Source of the DNA: Microcella sp.
GTDB taxonomy: Bacteria > Actinomycetota > Actinomycetes > Actinomycetales > Microbacteriaceae
Length of the DNA stretch: 5,785 nt
Direction of reading: 5' to 3'
Assembly: GCA_020216895.1 (NCBI GenBank)
Contig: JAIWOM010000105.1
Coordinates: forward strand, 1-5,785
A program made the position numbers and the translations under genes. The notes below the pieces were generated by a model, which was not told where the DNA came from, searched no databases, and worked only from the letters and a program-made list of their open reading frames with translations. Shown one piece after another: positions 1 to 5,351 of this stretch; within the stretch, counting starts at the first letter, position 1, and every line of letters starts with the position of its first letter.

Positions 1-1313
1 CCGCCGTCGCCGTGGTCGCCGTGGGCTCGCTCGTCGTCACCAACCCGTTCGCGCCGCGTGCCCCACTCTTCGCGGCGGCCGCGGGTGCCCCCGCCGGTCC
101 GGCCTCCGCCGGCGCCATGGCGGAGGACGCGCGCATGATGATGTGGATCGACTACGACTACATCGCCGGCCCCGGTCTCAGCACCGCGGGCGGCGCCGGC
201 AGCGTCTACCAGCTGCAGCGCGTCGGCACCGCCGACGGCCTGCTTGCCGACCTGGCCGAGCGCTTCGACGTGGCGGGCGAGGTCGTCGAGACCTCGTACT
301 TCGATCCCGCGTGGCCGAGCTACATCGTCGGCCCGGAGGACGGCACCGCCCCCTCCGTCACGGTGACCTGGAGCGGTACCGGCAACTGGTGGTACACCAA
401 CCCGGCCGCCTACCCCGAGCCGGTCTGCGAGCTCGTCGAGTACGAGACCGAGAACGGGCTCGAGGAGTTCGAGGAGTGCATCCAGCCCGAGATCCCGGCG
501 GAGGAGTCGCTCGCCCCGAGCGAGACCGAGGCCGCGGCGCTCGCCGCCGACCTGTTCGGCTCGCTCGGCCTCGACGTCGACGCCTCCGACGTCCGGGTCG
601 TCTCCGACGTCTGGCAGACCATGGCGATGGTCAGCCTCACCGTCGACGGCATCGCCACGGCCATCGACTACAGCATCGGCTGGACCCCGCTCGGCGAGAT
701 CGCCTGGGCTTCCGGTCACGCGATCGAGGTCGTCGACCGCGGCACCTTCGGAACGGTCTCGGCCGTCGACGCGGTCGAGCGGCTCGACGACTGGCGCTGG
801 TTCGGCGCCGGCGGCCCCGACTACCAGGGCGGCATGAACATCCTCGCGTCCGAGGCGGGTGTCGCACGGGATGCTGCTGCCGGCATGGCCGGACCGGACA
901 CCTCCGTCTCGTCGCCGGCCGAGGAGCCGGGCACCACCGACCCGGGCGAGCCGATCGAGCCGAGCGAGCCGGCTGAGCCGACTGAGCCCGGCACGAGCGA
1001 ACCCAGCCCCGGCGAGCCGGGTGAGGAGCCCGTCGTGGAGCCGACCGAGCCCGGTGAGGAGCCCATCGTCGACCCGACGATCGAGCCCGAGCCGATGCCC
1101 GAGCCGACCCCGGAGACGGTCACCGTCACTGTGGATACCGCCGAGGCGACGCTGCTGCTGATGTGGGACGCGGACGGTAACGCCTGGCTCGTGCCCGGCT
1201 ACGCCATGCAGCACCCGGACGGCTTCTGGAACACCATCGTGTCGCTCGTCGACGGCGTCATCGAGTTGCCCGCCCCCATCGAGGGCGAGGTCGTCCCCTT
1301 CAAGGAGGACTGA
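1..1313 (+). CDS. Exported membrane-anchored protein of unknown function, 5'-partial
   Basis: I do not recognise a named family. The reading frame is open from base 3 with no stop to its left, so the gene probably starts outside the window; the GTG at base 12 lies inside a hydrophobic stretch (AVAVVAVGSLVV) that looks like the second half of a transmembrane anchor. An Ala/Gly/Pro-rich segment follows, then a globular acidic, Trp/Tyr-rich region (about bases 110-880) typical of an extracytoplasmic domain. It has two cysteines (codons at 426 and 477) that could form a disulfide. Bases 915-1115 encode a Glu/Pro/Thr/Ser-rich linker. A short C-terminal segment (about 1116-1310) with the motif WDADGNAWLVPGYAM looks folded. 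In actinobacteria such single-pass proteins often sit beside an extracytoplasmic sigma factor gene, but that neighbour is not visible here. The stop is TGA at 1311. Confidence is high for coding and export, low for any function. Confidence 0.8.
   Translation, partial: AVAVVAVGSLVVTNPFAPRAPLFAAAAGAPAGPASAGAMAEDARMMMWIDYDYIAGPGLSTAGGAGSVYQLQRVGTADGLLADLAERFDVAGEVVETSYFDPAWPSYIVGPEDGTAPSVTVTWSGTGNWWYTNPAAYPEPVCELVEYETENGLEEFEECIQPEIPAEESLAPSETEAAALAADLFGSLGLDVDASDVRVVSDVWQTMAMVSLTVDGIATAIDYSIGWTPLGEIAWASGHAIEVVDRGTFGTVSAVDAVERLDDWRWFGAGGPDYQGGMNILASEAGVARDAAAGMAGPDTSVSSPAEEPGTTDPGEPIEPSEPAEPTEPGTSEPSPGEPGEEPVVEPTEPGEEPIVDPTIEPEPMPEPTPETVTVTVDTAEATLLLMWDADGNAWLVPGYAMQHPDGFWNTIVSLVDGVIELPAPIEGEVVPFKED
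1014..1079 (+). repeat. Tandem 33-base duplication in the Glu/Pro linker
   Basis: Two adjacent 33-base units (1014-1046 and 1047-1079) differ at 5 of 33 bases. They encode EPGEEPVVEPT followed by EPGEEPIVDPT. They lie within a longer Glu-Pro-rich linker made of simpler EPSEP, EPTEP and EPGTSEP units. Such linkers usually act as flexible cell-wall-spanning spacers and change in length by slippage. Confidence 0.8.
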
Positions 1314-1336
1314 CCCCGAGGTCCCCGAGCTGACGA

Positions 1337-1370
1337 CGGCGCCCCCGCAGCCCTGGCCGCGGGGGCGCTG
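1337..1370 (+). terminator. GC-rich hairpin after the first gene, probable terminator
   Basis: A perfect 10-bp stem (1339-1348 GCGCCCCCGC with 1359-1368) can be extended outward by one G-U and one C-G pair to 12 bp, closing a 10-base loop. It begins 23 bases after the stop codon at 1311-1313. There is no downstream U-run; such I-shaped terminators are common in high-GC actinobacteria, but the termination role is inferred from position and structure. Confidence 0.6.
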
Positions 1371-1383
1371 CCGTATGCGGTCG

Positions 1384-1450
1384 TGCGCCTTCCAGATCTG
1401 CGGATGAACATGAACCCATTTCACCCGCATCCGCAGATCTGGAAGTCGCA
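1384..1450. repeat. Long near-perfect inverted repeat
   Basis: The arms 1384-1406 and 1428-1450 pair at 22 of 23 positions; the single mismatch is 1388/1446, leaving an uninterrupted 18-bp core (CTTCCAGATCTGCGGATG at 1389-1406). Inside, after a 4x4 internal loop, TGAA (1411-1414) pairs with TTCA (1420-1423) about the same centre, base 1417, leaving the 5-base loop CCCAT. The element lies between a plus-strand gene end and the minus-strand tRNA-Gly end, and its inner part is much less GC-rich than its surroundings. It could be a bidirectional terminator, an extragenic palindromic repeat of REP type, or the remnant of a small mobile element. No flanking target-site duplication is evident. Confidence 0.85.
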
Positions 1451-1482
1451 GGCGGAAGAACTCGTACAAGCCGAGCAGGCAA

Positions 1483-1499
1483 CGCCGCAGGAGCGGCGG
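1483..1499. repeat. 17-base hairpin-forming repeat, copy 1
   Basis: The sequence CGCCGCAGGAGCGGCGG occurs here and again identically at 1564-1580. Each copy folds by itself: CGCCGC pairs with GCGGCG around an AGGA tetraloop. This copy stands in the gene-free stretch between the two convergent transcription units. Confidence 0.75.
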
Positions 1500-1559
1500 G
1501 TTCGGTGAACAGGAGCCGCGAGAGCGGAGCGCAGCGACCGCGCTCGGTGCGCGGAGCGC

Positions 1560-1586
1560 GCTGCGCCGCAGGAGCGGCGGCGCAGC
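1560..1586 (-). terminator. GC-rich hairpin downstream of tRNA-Gly, containing repeat copy 2
   Basis: Bases 1560-1569 pair perfectly with 1577-1586 (10 bp, 7-base loop). The element contains the second identical copy of the 17-base repeat (1564-1580). It lies 15 bases beyond the 3' end of the minus-strand tRNA-Gly, where that tRNA's terminator would be expected. No clear U-run follows on the minus strand, so termination is inferred from position and stem strength only. Confidence 0.4.
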
Positions 1587-1601
1587 CAGAAATCAATACA
1601 G

Positions 1602-1672
1602 AGGGGCGGACGGGAATCGAACCCGCGTAATCAGTTTGGAAGACTGAGGCTCTACCATTGAGCTACCGCCCC
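1602..1672 (-). tRNA. tRNA-Gly, anticodon TCC
   Basis: Read on the minus strand this is a complete 71-base cloverleaf. The acceptor stem is GGGGCGG (1672-1666) with CCGCCCC (1609-1603), with discriminator T at 1602. The D-arm is GCTC..GAGC, the anticodon stem is TCAGT/ACTGA around loop CTTCCAA, and the T-arm loop is TTCGATT. The anticodon TCC is complementary to plus bases 1638-1640 and reads GGA glycine codons (GGG by wobble). CCA is not encoded, because CTG follows the discriminator, so the CCA end must be added after transcription. A weak minus-strand -10 candidate (TACGCT, 1704-1699) lacks a good -35. Confidence 0.96.
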
Positions 1673-1710
1673 GAGCGGGCCGGGCCCGCGCGTGAGAGAG
1701 CGTATCGCAT

Positions 1711-1740
1711 GCCTCGGCTAGACTTGCCGAGGCCATTTTT
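1711..1740 (+). terminator. Hairpin plus T-run, intrinsic-terminator-like
   Basis: GCCTCGGC (1711-1718) pairs perfectly with GCCGAGGC (1726-1733) around a 7-base loop, and is followed by CATTTTT (1734-1740). This is a classic plus-strand intrinsic terminator layout. No plus-strand gene ends just before it; it would stop read-through running antisense across tRNA-Gly towards tRNA-Pro. The loop contains TAGACT (1719-1724), which fits an actinobacterial -10 hexamer (TANNNT), so the site could instead be promoter sequence for tRNA-Pro, although no good -35 lies 17-18 bases upstream. Confidence 0.5.
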
Positions 1741-1788
1741 CGAAGCGACGCCGCGTCGTGACGCTGACGTGGTCCACGGTCACGGTTT

Positions 1789-1865
1789 CGGGGCGTAGCT
1801 CAGCTTGGTAGAGCGCCCGCTTTGGGAGCGGGAGGCCGCAGGTTCAAATCCTGTCGCCCCGACCA
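1789..1865 (+). tRNA. tRNA-Pro, anticodon TGG
   Basis: This is a complete cloverleaf with CCA encoded. The acceptor stem is CGGGGCG (1789-1795) with CGCCCCG (1855-1861), discriminator A at 1862 and CCA at 1863-1865. The anticodon stem CCCGC/GCGGG (1816-1820/1828-1832) encloses loop TTTGGGA with anticodon TGG at 1823-1825, which reads CCA and, by wobble, CCG codons. The T-loop is TTCAAAT. The gene lies 58 bases upstream of the tig start in the same direction with no convincing terminator between, so the two may share a transcript. Encoding CCA here while the neighbouring tRNA-Gly lacks it is normal for mixed bacterial tRNA sets. Confidence 0.97.
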
Positions 1866-1911
1866 GCGCCCTCGCACTGCCCCGAGCCGCCCGGCAACCC
1901 GCACACGATTC

Positions 1912-1926
1912 AGGAGAAACCCCTTG
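1912..1926 (+). promoter_or_regulatory. Ribosome binding site that fixes the TTG start of tig
   Basis: AGGAG at 1912-1916 lies 7 bases before TTG at 1924-1926. The frame stays open further upstream but runs through the tRNA-Pro gene, and no other start codon near here has a Shine-Dalgarno sequence. Translation from this TTG gives [16 protein letters not shown], the usual start of an actinobacterial trigger factor. Confidence 0.85.
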
Positions 1927-3297
1927 GTCCAGTCCACGGTCGAGAAGCTCAGCCCCACGCGCGTGAAGATCGCCATCACGGTGACGCCCGACGAGCTCAA
2001 GCCGAGCATCCAGCACGCCTACCAGCACATCGCCGAGAGCGTGAACATCCCGGGCTTCCGCAAGGGCAAGGTGCCGCCGCCCATCATCGACCAGCGCGTG
2101 GGCCGCGCCGAGGTGCTGAACCACGCCGTCAGCGAGGGTCTCGACTCGTTCTACCGCGCGGCCGTCGCCGACCAGAAGCTGCGCACGCTCGGCCGTCCGA
2201 GCGCCGACATCACCGAGTGGCCCAGCGAGAAGGACTTCTCGGGCGACCTGCTGGTGACGATCGAGGTGGATGTCCGCCCCGAGTTCGACCTGCCGAAGTA
2301 CGACGGCCTGAAGATCGAGGTCGACGCGGTCGACGTCACCCCCGATGAGGTCGAGGCCGAGCTCGAGAACCTGCGCAGCCGCTTCGGCACGCTCGTGACG
2401 GTCGACCGTCCGGCGGCGAAGGGCGACTTCGTGCAGCTCGACCTGGTGGCGACCGTCGGCGGCAGCACCGTCGACACGGCCAGCTCGATCTCGTACGAGC
2501 TCGGCTCGGGCGAGCTGATCGAGGGCATCGACGAGGCCGTCGAGACCCTCACCGCGGGCGAGAAGACCACCTTCGAGTCGAAGCTGCTCGGCGGCGACCA
2601 CGAGGGCGAGATGGCGCAGATCGAGGTCACCGTGCTCTCGGTGAAGGAGCGCGAGCTGCCCGAGGCCGACGACGACTTCGCCCAGATCGCCAGCCAGTTC
2701 GACACGATCGGCGAGCTGCGGGCCGACCTGCGCGAGCAGCTGCTGAAGCAGAAGTCGTTCGGCCAGGGTGCCCAGGCGCGCGAGAAGCTCCTCGAGGCGC
2801 TGCTCGCCAAGGTCGAGATCCCCGTTCCCGACTCGCTGGTCGAGGCCGAGGTGCACCGCCACCTCGAGAACGAGAACCGCCTCGACGACGACGTGCACCG
2901 AGCCGAGGTCACCGAGTCGACCACGACGACGTTCCGCAACCAGATCTTCCTCGACGCGCTCGCCGAGAAGGAGGAGGTCAAGGTCAGCCAGGACGAGCTG
3001 ACGCAGTACCTCATGCAGGGTGCAGCGCAGTACGGCATGGAGCCCGGCGAGTTCATCAAGATCCTCGACCAGAACGGCCAGATCCCCGGCATGGTCGGCG
3101 AGGTCGCCCGCTCGAAGGGCCTCTCGGTGGCGCTGAGCAAGGCGAAGGTCGTCGACGCGAACGGCAAGCCGGTCGACCTGTCGGCGTTCACCGCCGCCGC
3201 GGTCGCCCCGGTCACCGACGCGGTCGAGGCCGACGACCACGCTGGTCACGACCACGACGACCACGGTTCTGACGAGCACCGCGGTCACGACCACTAA
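1924..3297 (+). CDS. tig: Trigger factor, ribosome-associated chaperone and prolyl isomerase
   Basis: Trigger factor binds the ribosome near the exit tunnel through protein L23 and shields nascent chains; its middle domain catalyses prolyl cis-trans isomerisation. The product is 457 aa, within the usual 430-480. The N-terminal ribosome-binding domain carries the signature GFRKGKVP at residues 44-51. The FKBP-type isomerase domain begins near K166-G167-D168 and runs to about 245. The rest forms the charged helical C-terminal chaperone arms. The last 21 residues (437-457) are a His/Asp/Gly-rich tail with 7 histidines, which is not part of the conserved fold and could bind metal ions. The TTG start is chosen by the AGGAG at 1912-1916. 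Upstream lies tRNA-Pro; downstream, clpP1 and clpP2 follow after an intervening divergent gene pair. The TAA stop overlaps the stop of the convergent acetyltransferase gene. Confidence 0.97.
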   Translation: MVQSTVEKLSPTRVKIAITVTPDELKPSIQHAYQHIAESVNIPGFRKGKVPPPIIDQRVGRAEVLNHAVSEGLDSFYRAAVADQKLRTLGRPSADITEWPSEKDFSGDLLVTIEVDVRPEFDLPKYDGLKIEVDAVDVTPDEVEAELENLRSRFGTLVTVDRPAAKGDFVQLDLVATVGGSTVDTASSISYELGSGELIEGIDEAVETLTAGEKTTFESKLLGGDHEGEMAQIEVTVLSVKERELPEADDDFAQIASQFDTIGELRADLREQLLKQKSFGQGAQAREKLLEALLAKVEIPVPDSLVEAEVHRHLENENRLDDDVHRAEVTESTTTTFRNQIFLDALAEKEEVKVSQDELTQYLMQGAAQYGMEPGEFIKILDQNGQIPGMVGEVARSKGLSVALSKAKVVDANGKPVDLSAFTAAAVAPVTDAVEADDHAGHDHDDHGSDEHRGHDH

Positions 3298-3926
3298 GTC
3301 AGAGACAGCACCATGATGAGCCCGCCATCGGGCTCTACCGCCTCGGGTTCGAAACCCATGTGCCGGTAGAAGCCGATGGCGGGCTCGTTCGTTGCGGAGA
3401 CCCCGAGGTGCACGCCGGCGACGCCCCGGTGCTGCAGCTGCGTCACGAGGCGTTCGATCAGAAGGCGCCCGAGCCCGGTGCCCTGCAGCCGCGGCAGCAG
3501 GTTGATGTGCAGGTGTGCCGGGTACCGATCGGTGAGGGATGCGGGCGTCGCCTCGGGCGCGTGCAGCAGCCGCACCAGCTCGCGGTCTGTGTCGCGCCGC
3601 TCGGCCTCCAGCGGATACCGCTGCCGCAGCGCCGGCCACCAGTGCTGCTCGCACCACTGCTCGAACGCGACCGTGTCGGCGGCGGCCACGAGGTATCCGG
3701 CGGGGCCGTCGTGGTCCTCCACGATGGTGGCGAGCGCCGGGTCGGCGAGCAGGTGCGGCGTGGCCCACAGGTGGGCGAGCAGGGTCGGGTCGTCGTAGCG
3801 GCCGGCGGCGTCGCGGCCGTCGTCACCGGTGGCGACGCAGATCGCCTCGACGGCGGTGCGGTCGGCGGGGGCGGCGGGGCGGATGCTCAGCACGGCATCC
3901 ACTGTAGGCGGGTAGTTCCTGCTCAT
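3294..3926 (-). CDS. GNAT-family N-acetyltransferase
   Basis: This is a predicted acetyl-CoA-dependent acetyltransferase; the substrate is unknown. With the start at ATG 3926 the product has 210 residues. Conserved GNAT parts are visible: the LSIRPA..AD opening strand (about 13-22), [12 protein letters not shown] leading into the acetyl-CoA pyrophosphate loop Q148-G-T-G-L-G153, and the late motif [18 protein letters not shown] (175-192) with Tyr187 at the usual general-acid position. Residues 85-136 form an inserted helical, Trp-rich region. The HLHINLLP and [10 protein letters not shown] pattern resembles the acetyltransferase-like domain of O-GlcNAcase-type proteins, a resemblance recalled from memory. 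Start choice is uncertain: GTG codons at 3902 and 3893 would also give a full domain, and ATG 3998 is unlikely because it crosses the divergent promoter. No start has a well-spaced Shine-Dalgarno site. The stop overlaps the tig stop by 4 bases. Confidence 0.88.
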   Translation of the reverse strand: MSRNYPPTVDAVLSIRPAAPADRTAVEAICVATGDDGRDAAGRYDDPTLLAHLWATPHLLADPALATIVEDHDGPAGYLVAAADTVAFEQWCEQHWWPALRQRYPLEAERRDTDRELVRLLHAPEATPASLTDRYPAHLHINLLPRLQGTGLGRLLIERLVTQLQHRGVAGVHLGVSATNEPAIGFYRHMGFEPEAVEPDGGLIMVLSLT

Positions 3927-3954
3927 TGTCGGCGGTCGCCCGGCGGAGTAGCGT
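3926..3954 (+). promoter_or_regulatory. Promoter of the DUF4333-type lipoprotein gene
   Basis: TTGTCG (3926-3931) and TAGCGT (3949-3954) are separated by exactly 17 bases and match the housekeeping sigma consensus (TTGNNN and TANNNT). Transcription would start near 3961, giving a leader of about 30 bases before ATG 3993. The -35 element touches the putative start codon of the divergent acetyltransferase (3924-3926), so the two genes would be physically coupled here. Confidence 0.6.
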
Positions 3955-3992
3955 CGCAGCAGTCCACCCCCGTCGCTTCCGAGAGGCCGATC

Positions 3993-4595
3993 ATGCACCG
4001 CACCTCCTTCCGTCTCGTCCCCGTCGGTCTGGCCGCGGCCGCCGTGCTCGCCCTCGCGGGTTGCGTGGGTTCGATCGACACCTCCGGCGCCGAGCGCGTC
4101 GACGGCACGATCCCGGCCGCCGACCTCGCGCTCGCGGCCGAGGGGGTCGTGCTCGAGCAGGGCTTCACGGTCGACATCGACTGCGGCACGGGCACGGTGC
4201 CCTTCGAGGTCGGTGCCACGGTGGAGTGCACCGGCGTGGAGGAGTCCTCCGGCGCGACGGGCGGCTACACGGTCACCATCACCGAGATCGACGGTTCCGA
4301 CTACGGCATCGAGGTCGTCGGCTCGGAGGCGGAGCCGTCGGAGCCGACCGAGCCGAGCGAGCCGACCGAGTCGGCGCTGGAGAGCGCGTCGGCGTTCGCC
4401 GACCTCACGGCGCAGGCGATCACCGACTCGCTGGGCGAGGTGCCGCTGGTGAACTGCGGCGAGGAGGACATCGAGATCTTCGTCGGCCAGGAGGTGCGCT
4501 GCGCCTACGAGACGAGTGCGGGCAGCGGGTTCGTCATCGCGACCGTCACCGAGTTCGACGGCTCCAGCTACGCGATCGAGGTCGTCGAGGAGTAG
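3993..4595 (+). CDS. Lipoprotein with two tandem DUF4333-like domains
   Basis: The 200-aa product has a lipoprotein signal peptide: basic start HRTSFR, hydrophobic core about 8-20, and lipobox L21-A-G-C24. It should be lipidated on Cys24 and anchored to the outer face of the cytoplasmic membrane. Two homologous repeats follow. Repeat 1 (about 40-109) has C64 and C79, and repeat 2 (about 133-198) has C155 and C170; both pairs are 15 residues apart and both repeats end in a Y-x-I-E-V-V strand (EIDGSDYGIEVV and EFDGSSYAIEVV). This matches the DUF4333 pattern as I know it: paired cysteines, probably a disulfide, in a small beta-rich fold of unknown function. A linker EPSEPTEPSEPTE (114-126) joins them. 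The start is set by GAGAGG (3981-3986), 6 bases before ATG; the open frame to the left is antisense to the acetyltransferase. The role is unknown; ligand binding or envelope function would be a guess. Confidence 0.9.
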   Translation: MHRTSFRLVPVGLAAAAVLALAGCVGSIDTSGAERVDGTIPAADLALAAEGVVLEQGFTVDIDCGTGTVPFEVGATVECTGVEESSGATGGYTVTITEIDGSDYGIEVVGSEAEPSEPTEPSEPTESALESASAFADLTAQAITDSLGEVPLVNCGEEDIEIFVGQEVRCAYETSAGSGFVIATVTEFDGSSYAIEVVEE

Positions 4596-4599
4596 TCCT

Positions 4600-4640
4600 T
4601 CCCGGCGGGCGCGGCGCGCTCCTCGTCGCGCCCTCCGGGA
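4600..4640 (+). terminator. Strong hairpin ending the lipoprotein transcript
   Basis: Bases 4600-4616 pair with 4624-4640 at 16 of 17 positions (one G-U, one C/T mismatch at 4606/4634) around a 7-base loop. The stem begins 5 bases after the TAG stop of the lipoprotein gene. There is no U-run, as is usual for high-GC actinobacterial terminators. It should separate the lipoprotein transcript from clpP1. Confidence 0.65.
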
Positions 4641-4705
4641 GTTCGCCGAGGCCTGCTCTGCCCACGGCGAACACGGCCGTTCGCGCGCGTTCGCTTCTGT
4701 AGATT
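4641..4705 (+). promoter_or_regulatory. clpP1 promoter region with repeated GTTCGC/GCGAAC motifs
   Basis: A -10 candidate TAGATT lies at 4700-4705, 31 bases before the clpP1 ATG; no good -35 is found at 17-18 bases, which suggests dependence on an activator. The hexamer GTTCGC or its complement occurs four times upstream: GTTCGC 4641, GCGAAC 4667, GTTCGC 4679 and GTTCGC 4689. The second and third form an 18-base dyad, GCGAAC-N6-GTTCGC (4667-4684). In Streptomyces and Corynebacterium the activator ClgR drives clpP1P2 from sites with related half-sites, but in those the arm order is GTTCGC then GCGAAC with a short spacer. A ClgR assignment is therefore inference. Confidence 0.45.
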
Positions 4706-4735
4706 CGAGCTACGAGACGAACAGGAGCTCCTTCC

Positions 4736-5323
4736 ATGGCTGAACCGGCAATGCCGAACAGTGTTTTCGACCGACTGCTGAAAGACCGCATCATCTGGCT
4801 CGGGTCGGAGGTTCGCGACGAGAACGCGAACGAGATCGCGGCGAAGCTGCTGCTGCTCGCGGCGGAGGACCCCGAGAAGGACATCTACCTCTACATCAAC
4901 AGCCCCGGCGGCTCGATCACGGCCGGCATGGCGATCTACGACACGATGCAGTTCGTGCCGAACGACATCGTCACGGTCGGCATCGGCATGGCCGCGTCGA
5001 TGGGGCAGCTGCTGCTCACCGCGGGCACCAAGGGCAAGCGGTACATCACGCCGAACGCGCGCGTGCTGCTGCACCAGCCCCACGGCGGCTTCGGCGGCAC
5101 CGCGAGCGACATCCAGACCCAGGCGCAGCTCATCACCGACATGAAGCACCGCCTCGCGGCGATCACCGCGGCGGCCACCGGCAAGACCGTCGAGCAGGTC
5201 AATGCCGATGGTGACCGCGACCGCTGGTTCACCGCCGAGGAGGCCCTCGAGTACGGCTTCGTCGACCACATCCGCGCCTCGGCCTCCGACATCGTCGGCG
5301 GCGGCGGCACCGAGAAGCACTGA
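4736..5323 (+). CDS. clpP1: ATP-dependent Clp protease proteolytic subunit ClpP1
   Basis: ClpP1 is a serine peptidase subunit of the Clp protease barrel; in actinobacteria ClpP1 and ClpP2 form separate heptameric rings that stack into a mixed tetradecamer fed by ClpX or ClpC1. The product is 195 aa, a normal length. The catalytic triad is complete: Ser88 in GMAASMGQ, His113 in LLHQPHGG (25 residues later, the family spacing) and Asp162 in [11 protein letters not shown]. The handle and oxyanion region [18 protein letters not shown] spans 54-71. The start of the fold ([15 protein letters not shown]) is preceded by only 8 residues, so any propeptide is short. AGGAG at 4723-4727 lies 8 bases before ATG. 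It is assigned as ClpP1 rather than ClpP2 by AASMG and LGSEV. It probably forms an operon with clpP2. Confidence 0.97.
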   Translation: MAEPAMPNSVFDRLLKDRIIWLGSEVRDENANEIAAKLLLLAAEDPEKDIYLYINSPGGSITAGMAIYDTMQFVPNDIVTVGIGMAASMGQLLLTAGTKGKRYITPNARVLLHQPHGGFGGTASDIQTQAQLITDMKHRLAAITAAATGKTVEQVNADGDRDRWFTAEEALEYGFVDHIRASASDIVGGGGTEKH

Positions 5324-5351
5324 GCCGGCCGAGACGAGAGAAGCGAGAACC

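Noticed and set aside
143..976. Arg-rich plus-strand open frame inside the first gene
   Set aside because: It is a +2 shadow of the exported-protein gene; the product is mainly Arg/Gly/His with no domain and no ribosome site.
1314..1601. CRISPR array or attachment site in the repeat-rich gene-free stretch
   Set aside because: The repeats number only two, with no regular spacers, and no duplicated tRNA-Gly 3' end (att-like copy) is seen in the window. No integrase gene is present.
1757..1784. CGTGAC-N16-GTCACG dyad just upstream of tRNA-Pro as an operator
   Set aside because: The arms are only 6 bases, and the inner GTGG-T-CCAC is not concentric with them. Such matches are expected by chance at this GC content, so I do not report a site.
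1822..1923. Upstream in-frame extension of tig
   Set aside because: The extra codons lie inside tRNA-Pro and the leader and encode Arg-rich sequence unlike any trigger factor N-terminus. The AGGAG-spaced TTG at 1924 explains the start.
1780..3768. A 662-codon open frame on the minus strand covering tig and part of the acetyltransferase gene
   Set aside because: It is antisense to a clear trigger factor gene and its product is low-complexity Arg/Leu/Val/Asp sequence typical of the shadow frame in high-GC DNA. It also runs into the tRNA-Pro gene.
3360..3992. Upstream in-frame extension of the lipoprotein gene
   Set aside because: It is antisense to the acetyltransferase and would bury the lipoprotein signal peptide. 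Promoter, ribosome site and lipobox all support ATG 3993.
3927..3998. Longer start of the acetyltransferase at ATG 3998
   Set aside because: The added 24 residues are Gly/Arg-rich, have no match to the GNAT fold and would span the divergent promoter and the lipoprotein start.
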